The position numbers and the translations under genes were made by a program. Under the pieces are notes generated by a model that searched no databases, was not told where the DNA came from, and was given only the letters and a program-made list of their open reading frames with translations. From Lycium barbarum (lineage: Eukaryota; Streptophyta; Magnoliopsida; Solanales; Solanaceae), in the NCBI RefSeq assembly GCF_019175385.1, contig NC_083337.1:23568385-23632384 (forward strand): 64,000 nt of DNA, given 5' to 3'. Below, piece by piece: positions 55,711-64,000 of this stretch (its first letter is position 1; each line of letters begins with the position of its first letter).

Positions 55711-56235
55711 TCATACTGCTAAACATTTACGTCTGAGGCAAGAGTCGATAGAGATATATTTTGTAAGGTAATCCCAGTGTCTTCTGAATCTAGTAGGCAA
55801 ATTCGTTAAGTGATAAAGTTCTCTGGTCATTTCCAATTTTTTCGCTGGCACATACAATAGACTGCCCATTGATTTGCGACTTAGAGCATCACTTACAACA
55901 TTAGCTTTGCCAGGGTGATATAAAATTTTGGCATTGTAATCCTTTAGCAATTCGAGCCATCTTCGTTGCTCAAATTCAATTGCTTTTGCTTGAATATATA
56001 TTGAAGGATTTTATGATCTGTATAGATATCAACATGAACTCCGTATAAGTAATGCTGCCATATCTTCAGAGCGTGAATCACTGCCGCTAACTCAAGATCA
56101 TAGGTTGGATAATTTTGCTCATGTTTCTGTAGTTGTCGTGAGGCATAAGCGATCACCTTACCATTTTGCATCAGCACACATCCCAGGCCAGTGCGTGACG
56201 CATCACAGTATAAGTGTAACCCTCAGTGCCTTCTG
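55711..56235 (-). pseudogene. E4 RNase H (decayed)
   Basis: The acidic residues are present in YCDAS (about 56222-56208), YDLEL and YTDHK. Frameshifts lie upstream near 56240 and at 55950, where [11 protein letters not shown] departs from the family LNLRQRRW pattern. YHPGKANVVSDALSRKS follows in the next frame (55950-55711). Confidence 0.8.
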
Positions 56236-56440
56236 GAAGGGTAAGAACAGGAGCGAATGTCAACTTATCTTTCAATTTCTGGAAACTCCGCTCACACGCT
56301 TCTAACTATTGAAACTAGGCCCCTTTCTGAGTTTATTTTGTAAGGGGAGCTACTATAGAAGAAAATCCGTCTACAAATATCCGATAATACCTCACAAGGC
56401 CCAAGAAACTTCGGATTTCTGAAGCTGTTGTTGGCCGAGG

Positions 56441-57476
56441 TCAATTCTTAAAGGCTTCGATCTTCCGATCATCAACTTTAATACCCTCATCAGACACAAT
56501 ATGGCCTAGAAAAGCCACTGAGGTCAGCCAGAATTCACATTTGGAAAATTTTGCATACAGCCCTTGATCTCGCAGTGTTTGTAACACTTTTCGAAAGTGA
56601 TCAGCATGTTCCATTTCTGATCGAGAATATACCAAGATATCGTTAATGAATACTATAACAAAAACATCCAATAAGGGTCGTAATACTGTGTTCATTAGCG
56701 CCATAAATGATGCAGGAGCATTTGTCAATCCGAAAGACATAAGTAAGAATTCAAAATGCCCATATCTCGTTCTTAAGGTTGTGTTTGGAATGTCTTCCCC
56801 TTTTACACGTAGTTGATAATACCCTGACCTTAAGTCAATCTTCGAAAAGCATTTGGCACCCTGTAGTTGGTCGGACAAATCATCAATTCTAGGTAATAGA
56901 CATTTGTTCTTGATAGTCACCTTATTCAATTGCCGGTAGTCAATACACATTCTTAGTGAGCCATCCTTCTTGTACACAAATAATACCGGTGCTCCCCACG
57001 GACACGTACTGGGCCTAATGAAGCCCTTGTCTAACAAGTTTTGCAATTGCACCTTCAATTCCCGTAATTCGGTGAGGGACATACGATAAGAAAGAACGGA
57101 GATGGGCTGAGTACCCGGATACACATCAATCGCAAATTCAATTTCCCTTTCGCGAGGGAGACCTAGTAATTCATTGGTGAATACATCCTGAAATTCATTA
57201 ACTATAGGAACAGATTTCAAGGTTGGCAGTTCGGCTTCAGTGCTTCTAACTCGAACCAAGTGATAAATATAGCCTTTGGAAATCATTTTTCGCGCCTTAA
57301 GGTTGGAAATAAACCTACCCTTTGGAGTTGGAGTATTGCCCTTCCATTTAAGAACTGGTTCTCCCGAAAACTGAAATTTCACAATTTTGGACCAACATTC
57401 CACATTGGCATAGCAAGAGGCTAGCCAATCCATACCCATAATAGCATCAAAGTCCACCATTTCTAACTTCACTAAA
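56441..57476 (-). pseudogene. E4 reverse transcriptase (long open frame, active site altered)
   Basis: Part of a 366-codon frame (57541-56441), the most complete RT in the window. Landmarks: [88 protein letters not shown] and FINDILVYS. The first catalytic Asp is Asn (AAC). Otherwise the fold is intact from fingers to connection, which makes it the reference for the E3 deletions. Confidence 0.88.
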
Positions 57477-59084
57477 TCAGCAAAAGTTTTTACGACCACA
57501 TAGCGTAACCACACACTTAAGATAAATTCGTCTTGCAACAACAGGTTCCCCGACCAGAGTAGAAACTAAGAAAGGCTTCGACAAAGATTCGGGCTTAATA
57601 CCAAACTTATCAGCAATATAAGGAGTGATATAAGATAGTGTGGAACCCGGATCAATCAATGCATAGACATCATAAGAACAAATGGATAAAATATTTGTCA
57701 TAACATCTGGGGATGACTCAAGATCCTGCCGCCCTGTAAGTGCATAAATATGATTCTGACCGTTGCCTGACCCAGATGTCTGGCCTCTTCCCCTACCTCT
57801 ACCTACTGGCGTTGAACTAGAACCTTGCCTAAGAGGGCAAATAGAAGATGTAGAACCTGCGATCGAACCTGTCGGCTGTACCGGACCATCCCTGCCATGA
57901 ACCAGACAGTCTCGTATAATATGACCAAGCTGCCCACAAGAATAACAAAACCCCATACCCTGGCGGCATTGGATAAAGTGGCCCTTACCGCACTGATCAC
58001 AATGGGGCTGTGGGGGCCTTGCCTGGCTGGATTCTCCCTTATAAAAAGCGGTTGGCGCCCTCGAACTCTGACTCGGTCCAGAATGAGTGGGTCGATCATA
58101 ACGTTGCCTCTGGAACCGGGAAGGTGCACTAACTACTAAAGGAGCTGATCTTCTATAAGAATAGAGCCTGTAACCTTCCTAATAAGCACCTGAATAGCCT
58201 GCGGATCTGGCCCACTTATAACGGCCCCTATTCGGGTCTTGCTCAGTCTGCTATTGACGTTCAAGGTCCTCTTAATTTTGAGCATACGGCTAAACATGAG
58301 CAATATCAAAGCCACCCTGTAATGAAGCCGTCATACAATCCTTAATCAAGCGAGGCCCAAGTCTAGTCATGAAACGATGTATCTTGTCTTCCATTTCAGC
58401 TACCATCGCCGAAGCATATCTAGCCAAGGAGTTAAACTTCAAACTATATTCCCGAACGCTTATATTATCCTGGCGAAGCAATAGAAACTCATCAGCCCTG
58501 GCCCTGCAGACCTCGGCCGACAAATAATGATCTAAAAAGGCTCTGGTGAACTCGGGAAATACTGCTGGAGGTGCATTCTGCCCTCTCGACTATTGCCAAG
58601 ACTCATTCCATACTTCAGATATATCCCACAGTCTATAAGAAGCAAGCTCCCCTGATTATGTATCAGAAGCATGCATTACCCTCAGAGCACGGCCCATTCG
58701 ATCTACAAAGTTCTGAGGATCATCCTTCAGGTTTGTCCTCGTGAAAATTAGAGGGTCCAAAGTAAGAAAGTCACGCACGCGAGAACTAACAGCTCTATCC
58801 GGAAGGCCAGCCTGCCGCTGAGTCTGAGTAGCCACCAATCTAGTCAATAACTGGGTTGCATCTCGCAAGTCTTGATCTGGGACAGTAGGGGGAGGAGCTG
58901 GAGGCTGAGGAGCCGGAGGGGCTGGAGCTCTATCATGCTCTTCTGCAACTGATGGAGTAGAAGTGGCATATGAGGGGGTATCGCTCTGAGCCTCGCCATG
59001 CCTTAACTCGGCTGGGGATACTCAGCTCGGGCCTTCCCCCATAGCATCCCATATTTTGCTGGCCTTCTTCTTTCTCTGAGCCAT
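57477..59084 (-). pseudogene. gag: E4 gag and protease (few stops)
   Basis: Starts ATG at 59084 (M-A-Q-R-K-K-K). One TGA follows near codon 20, then the frame is open to 58656 with a Pro-rich stretch and DDPQNFVDRMGRALRVMHAS. Several stops interrupt 58650-58000. The zinc knuckle CYSCGQLGHIIRDC (about 57948-57907) is the only intact C-C-H-C in the window. The protease (ALIDPGSTLSYITPYIADKF) lies in the frame 57956-57477 and continues into the RT frame after a shift at about 57500. Confidence 0.85.
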
Positions 59085-59272
59085 CGCTGAAGATTAAACA
59101 GAAAGAGATCAGATAGTTGCATCCTTAACTTGGCTCTATCGTACGATCTAAATCATGAATAAAAGCGTCTTCCTAAATTCCCTGTAGCCTCCTGGCTATA
59201 GATATGGTGCACGAAATACCCATAACCAGGACTATACTGGACACGGATCATAGACAACCCTACGACTGAACT

Positions 59273-59284
59273 GCTCTGATACCA
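59273..59284 (-). other. E4 primer binding site (tRNA-iMet)
   Basis: GCTCTGATACCA on the plus strand, so TGGTATCAGAGC on the minus strand, a perfect 12-nt match. It lies 3 nt from the 5' LTR. Confidence 0.9.
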
Positions 59285-59937
59285 ATTTGTCACACCCCCA
59301 ACGAGGAGTATGACGGGCTCTGACTCATAGGTCGGGAACCACTTGACTTAACAATTACCTTAAATACCATATACTACAACTTATAGAACACCTGCACGCA
59401 TAAAGGTCCAACACAGAAATATTCAATAATCCAACATATATCTACATATGCAAACCGACAAGGTCGCTACAACATCACGAGTATCATAAATCCAACAAGG
59501 CTTATAGGAAAATATCACAACCTAGACAAGGCCGGCAAGGCCGGCAAGACCATGCATAGTATCTACATACCCCCACTATGTCTATGAGCCTCTAATAATA
59601 TACATATAAACATATATTACATTAACTTAAAGGTACCAAAAGATAGCAAGTCTGGAGTAGTGGTACTTGCTGAGACCGCTACAACTGGGAGTCCCACTAC
59701 GGTTGCTCTCCAATAACTCTGTCAGAGCCTGCTGCACGAAATGCAGCGTCCCATGCAATGGGACGTAAGTGCAGGTAAAAGTACTGAGTATGTAAGGCTG
59801 GAAGCATTAACATAAGTAGGACGAAAATATAAAGAGAGTAGAGGTAACCTGCCATCTGAGAACGTACAATATGTAATGCATGAATCTTAAAAATCATATG
59901 TAAGTAAGCACATATATATACATACAATATAAGTGTT

Positions 59938-60268
59938 AGTGTTGCGGAACGTGCAACTCGATCCCTAAATGTTAGTGATGTGGAACTTACAGCCCGATCC
60001 ATAAATATCATATGTTAGTGCCGAGGAATGTAGGACCTGATACATAAATATCATATGTTAGTGCCGAGGAACGTACGGCCCGATCCATAAATATCATATA
60101 TTAGTGTTGAAGAACGTACGTCCCAATCCATAAATATCATATGTTAGTATCGAGGAACGTACGGCCCGATCCATAAATATCATATGTTAGCGCCGAGGAA
60201 CGTACCACCCGATCCTTAAATATCCTATATTGCTGCAGAACGAACGGCCCGATCAATAAATATATTGT
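59938..60268 (-). repeat. 43-bp tandem repeat in E4 5' LTR, about 8 units
   Basis: Same unit as 35398-35722. Individual units differ from one another more than the best-matching units of the two LTRs do. Confidence 0.8.
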
Positions 60269-61173
60269 ATACATATACATCATGTAAATAGAATGCATGA
60301 GAGCCCAATACATGCCACTACTCAGTCGGAATGACATAAGGTCAGTGACCTCCGAATAAATTATGGAATTCGTATCAAATCCAAAGAAATAATGTAATGA
60401 TGATAAACATGATAATATACCAAGAATCAATCAAATAACTAAGACATTAATATTGGAGCTACATGACATAGGAATGGAGTAATTTTATTATGGAACGTTC
60501 ATATTCATGCTCTAGTTGGATTCGTGCCAAGGAAAGAGAGAAACAAACACCTTACATACCTTATTCGTCAAGCCACCACTTAAAGGATCCTTTACTCCGA
60601 TGCTCGCCCTTCACCCGAACCTATATAGTGAGAAATACATCTTTAGTCATACTTTAATCATATTTCCCATCAACTTATATGTACTAGGTATCGAAGTCTA
60701 ATTTGGGTTACGAAAATCTAGGCAGCATCTCCCCTATATTATCTACTTCCTCCAAATACCAAAACAACTCCCAAACAATACCAACCACATCAACAACAAT
60801 ATCATTAAGATCCTACATGACAAATATGTACAATTCCATCCAAAACTTTCTTCAAACCTCAATCCATAAGCCAACAACACCAACACAACAAACTATAACT
60901 TTTATTCTCGTAAATATTCATAAATCAATGTTAATAAAGAGAGATTCATACCTTATCCTTACTAGAATAGGAAGATCTTCAATATTTACTTTGAATCCAA
61001 GCCAACTCCAATGCAAGACAATACTATAATCGTGACTACACGTTACTAAAACTTCGATTAATACCCTGTCACTTGAAATTACTCAAAATCCTCACTTTTG
61101 TGTTGTATGTATGCTCTCATATGTTGCTGATCTTTTAGGGGAAATATTATGACACAAAAGAGGGGTTTTAACC

Positions 61174-61305
61174 CTTATATAGTGGGTTGAAGTCGGTGGA
61201 AACCGACTTAAATTTGCCTTTTGCGTTCGCTGCCTTGGGTCGTGTTCGTGAAGGGTTTCTCAGGTTTACTCTTTGCGTTCGCAGCCCTAAGGTCATGTTC
61301 CCGCA
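61174..61305 (-). promoter_or_regulatory. E4 5' LTR promoter: TGCGTTCGC repeats plus TATA box
   Basis: CTATATAAG on the minus strand at 61174-61182. Two direct repeats of TTTGCGTTCGC..GCC..GGTC..GTTC (as read on the plus strand) occur at about 61219-61248 and 61271-61305, on the upstream side in element orientation. Confidence 0.55.
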
Positions 61306-61703
61306 TGGAAATTTTGTACTCTGGCGGCCTAACTTGTAACGTCCATAACTCTCTACTCCGATGTCCTATCGACGAGCAGTTTATTGTGTTGGAAACTAAA
61401 CGTCCTGAACTTCAATTTAGGATTTTGGTTTCCTTAAAATCTCCTCATATATTAAAAGATATTCTTTCTCCAAGTTGGGCTAAAATTGCCCCTCATATTT
61501 TCTTCAAAATTCTAACAAATTTAATTTCCTTAATTCACTTGCCCTTCAGTCATTCCATAGCTTATTATATGAACTTAAACTCTCGTAGCCATGAGATAGG
61601 TGCATACAGTCTCATATATCCTAGGAAGTACTCCAGGGTTCACAATTAAAACGACTAATACCTAATAGATTTCACGTACAGAACTACGAGGTATAACAGT
61701 TTC

Positions 61704-61768
61704 CGTACACTCTATCTTCCCAGACTCCACTTGTGAGATTACACTGGTATATTGTTGTTATTGTTGTG
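61704..61768 (+). mobile_element. RTE LINE 3' terminus (continuation of 32690-34763)
   Basis: CGTACACTCTATCTTCCCAG.. ACTTGTGAGATTACACTGG.. ending in TTGTTGTTATTGTTG matches the end of plant RTE elements as I know them. It follows directly on GGGGTAAGGTTTG at 34763 once E4 is removed. Confidence 0.8.
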
Positions 61769-61855
61769 TGTGTGTGTGTCTGTGTCTATGTCTCTCTCTC
61801 TCTCTCTCACTCTCTCTCTCTCTCTCTCTCTCTATGTGTGTTTATATATATTGTG
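61764..61855 (+). repeat. (GT)n and (CT)n compound microsatellite
   Basis: A GT run (61764-61779) and CT runs (about 61790-61832) lie directly at the TTG tail of the LINE, then a TGTGTG/TATATA stretch. The LINE tail may have seeded it. Confidence 0.9.
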
Positions 61856-61900
61856 TGTGAGTGGTGAAAGTAGAAACACTTTACACTAATAAATAGAAAA

Positions 61901-62094
61901 CAATGAATTGAGAACCATGAGGTCTCACGTTTAAATCCCAACAAAGACAAAAAACTCTGGGTAATTTCTTCCCATTCGTCCTAGACTTGGTGCATAGATT
62001 TATCTGGTACCTATTATTGGTAAGAGGTGAAAGGTATCCCGTGAAATTAGTCGAGGTGCGCGCAAATTGGCCTGAACACCGCAGTTATAAAACA
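61901..62094 (+). mobile_element. TS/SolS-like Solanaceae SINE, 5'-truncated
   Basis: B-box-like CACGTTTAAATCC (about 61929-61941) is followed by a body I recognise from Solanaceae SINEs: TTTCTTCCCATTCGTCCTAG, then TCTGGTACCTATTATTGG, then TATCCCGTGAAATTAGTCG, AGGTGCGCGCAAATTGGCC and an A-rich end. aaatagaaaa at 61891-61900 and 62095-62104 is a likely target duplication. The A box is missing. Which named family it is remains uncertain. Confidence 0.75.
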
Positions 62095-62104
62095 AAATAG
62101 AAAA

Positions 62105-62977
62105 TAAAACTCATGAATTATGAAATGGTTTCTAATAAGGATTCCTCTTAAAAAAATATAATAAAATAGGAATAGATTTAATAAATAATAAATATTTTAA
62201 AAACAAATGTATAAAAATATGAAAAGTCACCTTTTGAATGTAATTACAATACATAACATGCCATTCTTAACTCTCTCCTTGAGAAGAGATTGTAATTGCA
62301 TCTCTTCAATTCTAATCAATGCAGCGATGACTAAGTAATTATGTAGCCAAAGCCAACTAGTGCATTTATATAATATTACACTTAATTAGTTTATTTATTC
62401 TTGAATGTGTAAAACTCATAAAGTCCTCCAAACTTGTCCACTAAACTTACTTTAACACTATAACTTTACGGGCGATTAAGTACCATCTAAACAACTTTAA
62501 ATAAAAAATTTATTTAACCCCCCCCCCCCCCTCACCCTTGCCCTAACAAGATCAAAGTTGGGTGCTGTCGAGCCACACACTTTGGAATGAGGCCACATCA
62601 TTAATGAGTTATTTTTTTATAAATTGGTCCTAACTAATAAAACAATTATATTAATTTGCGATCCGTCTCCCAAATAAAAAACTCGACTAGTTCCCAAAAA
62701 AATACCCCTAATTCCTAAACCAATCATCATTTCTAAACTATCCAAAATCCTAAACTTAATCTCATACTCAATGAAAACAAAAAAGAAGAAATGTCACTCA
62801 ATTACTTCGTATTTTGGTGGAGCTTCTGTATTGGAAGTGCTTATCGGCGAACACAAAAGATGTAGGTTAGTATTTTGCATTTAGGGTTATATAATTTGGG
62901 TTTAGGGTCTTAGTTAGGAAAACCTCGATCTTCAACTTCTATTTCCTCTTATTTGTATTCTTTTGTAACTGAAGCTT
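62105..62977 (+). other. AT-rich spacer / 5' region of the Mutator-like gene
   Basis: No ORF is supported. It includes a C14 run at 62518-62531. A short exon might lie around 62771-62862 with an intron ending at the CTTTCAG acceptor 62992-62998, but this is not certain. I could not identify a terminal inverted repeat. Confidence 0.4.
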
Positions 62978-63839
62978 GTGTTTTTCTATTGCTTTCAGTT
63001 TGAGAATGGATTTTGTGTACGTTACTTTGAGGTTTCACCAAGGAGAAAATTACAACAAATCCCTCGTATTAAGTACATTGGAGGTGAGGTTACAAATTGC
63101 TTTGATGTAGACGTTGATAAATTCTCCTACTTTGAATTTGTGGATTATGTTAAAGAAATTGGCTATAACTATTTGTCTTGCCTTGTTTATATTAGACCAC
63201 CTAAATGTCATCATTTAGTAGAAACTAAAAGTGATAGGGACATTATGGGTATTGTATCTCAATTAAAAGATGGGGATATTGGTGACCTCTTTGTATCCCA
63301 CTTGATTGAAGAACCTGTTGTGGTCTGCCCCACTCTTGAATATGTAAACCATGTGGGCAGGGCATCTAGCGCTATTTTTGATAAAGAGTCTAGTCAAACC
63401 TTTGAGGGTAGTGAAGGTTTAGGATTTGAAGAGGCTGCACAACCTCAAGAGACTCAAAATAGTGCTAAAGAGGCTATGGGTGGGATTGTTGGTTTTGGGG
63501 AAGAATTGGGTGGGACTTCAGCTGATGTGCTTATGTTGTTGAGCTGCAGCTGATGTTCCATTAGTGGAGTCAGATTGGGAAAGTGAAACTGAAGTTAGTG
63601 AAGAGTCGGACAATGTAGAGTTAGATAAAGGTAATGAAGAATAATATAGTAGTATTGTTCTTGAGGATGATAGGATTCTTAGGGAATAAAAAAGGGTTGT
63701 CAAAACAAAGAAGATGAACAAAATGAGGCCTAGAGAACCCAAAAAAAAAGAGTAGTTTAGAGGGAAAATAGCTGGTTATGAGCCATATTATGATTCAGAT
63801 GAATCGGTTGGCTTTGAAATAGATACAGATGAACATATT
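62978..63839 (+). pseudogene. Mutator-like transposase N-terminal (PB1-like) domain, broken
   Basis: The frame 62978-63553 encodes RYFEVSPRRKLQQIPRIKY, IGGEVTNCFDVDVDKFSYFE, FVDYVKEIGYNYLSCLVYI and EEPVVV, the pattern of plant PB1-like domains found at the start of MULE transposases. An acidic Ser/Glu-rich stretch follows. The stop at 63551 is a frameshift: the neighbouring frame continues (VPLVESDWESETEVSEES, later a Lys-rich patch and GYEPYYDSDESVGFE) with stops at 63642, 63687 and 63756. The real start is probably in an upstream exon, because the sequence before 62999 looks like an intron end. The zinc-finger and DDE transposase parts are not in the window, since an LTR begins at 63840. 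Confidence 0.65.
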
Positions 63840-64000
63840 TGTAACACCTCTTACTTTAAACTAAGCCATGTTCATGATTCAGGACTTAGAAAACTAAGAC
63901 GGAGAGTGTTAGGATTTAATTTCATTTCAGTTCAGCGATCTCAGTTTTACGTCAGGTCTTACAGACCGTAAATTATTTACGACCCGTAAAATGGACCGTA
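63840..64000 (+). mobile_element. Start of another LTR (E6), running off the window
   Basis: TGTAACACCTC at 63840 interrupts the MULE-like frame. About 120 bp later come short palindromic units (TTACAGACCGTAAA, TTTACGACCCGTAAA, GGACCGTA) like the promoter arrays of E3. The left flank ATATT would be its target duplication. The call rests on the terminus motif and the array only. Confidence 0.6.

Larger units (their letters stand above)
34764..61698 (-). mobile_element. E4: Tekay/Del-like Ty3/gypsy element, minus strand, split by E3
   Basis: The LTRs at 34764-37139 and 59288-61698 are homologous and both lie on the minus strand. A perfect primer site adjoins the right LTR. Gag, protease, RT, RNase H and integrase run leftwards to 54845, and the integrase C-terminus with chromodomain resumes at 37952-37386. 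The target duplication is GTTTG (34759-34763) versus GTTTC (61699-61703), one mismatch. Removing it joins the LINE tail. Without E3 the element is about 10 kb. Confidence 0.9.
59288..61698 (-). mobile_element. E4 5' LTR
   Basis: 2411 bp; on the minus strand it runs TGTTATACCTCG to GGGTGTGACA. It has the eight-unit 43-bp repeat (59938-60268), a near-identical block shared with the other LTR (60703-61029 vs 36153-36479) and a promoter segment at 61174-61305. Confidence 0.9.

Overview
The window is plant nuclear DNA from a repeat-rich, probably heterochromatic region. I found no intact host gene. Chromodomain-bearing Ty3/gypsy (Tekay/Del-like) polyproteins, tRNA-iMet primer binding sites, a plant RTE-type LINE ending in a TTG-rich tail, an Au-like SINE and a TS/SolS-like SINE together point to Solanaceae. 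The species cannot be named from the sequence alone.

Left pile (1-30924). Element E1 (5' LTR cut by the window edge at 1-1117, 3' LTR 5581-8232) is a largely non-coding, LARD-like LTR element. It sits inside the 5' LTR of element E2 (8233-21434). E2 is a compound element with three LTRs: LTR remnant, decayed gag-pol, full LTR, gag stump, truncated LTR. E2 abuts what looks like the 3' part of an older Tat/Athila-like element, E5 (21435-30924). E5 is also split by two E2-family solo LTRs, one per orientation, each with a perfect 5-bp target site duplication (22835-25491 and 26184-28855).

Middle (30925-34763). AT-rich spacer holds a possible SINE, a Stowaway-like MITE, an Au-like SINE with an 18-bp target duplication, and a 5'-truncated, frameshifted RTE LINE.

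Right pile (34764-61698). The LINE tail is split by a 26.9-kb nested insertion. The outer element E4 (minus strand, 5' LTR 59288-61698, 3' LTR 34764-37139) has decayed gag-pol. Its integrase is interrupted by E3 (37953-54836, plus strand, TSD AACCG). E3 is a second compound of the form LTR-INT-LTR-INT-LTR with nearly identical, already defective internal regions. The LINE tail resumes at 61704.

Right flank (61769-64000). Microsatellites, a truncated SINE and AT-rich spacer lead to the N-terminal part of a Mutator-like (PB1-like) transposase gene. It is broken by stops and cut off at 63840 by the start of another LTR that runs off the window.

No element here could move by itself. RT active-site aspartates are substituted in every RT copy, and gag-pol carries many stops. 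The most interesting signals lie in the LTRs: family-specific arrays of short near-palindromes placed just before a TATA-like box, a GTAC hairpin module shared across families, and three-LTR structures whose formation can be partly read from the sequence.
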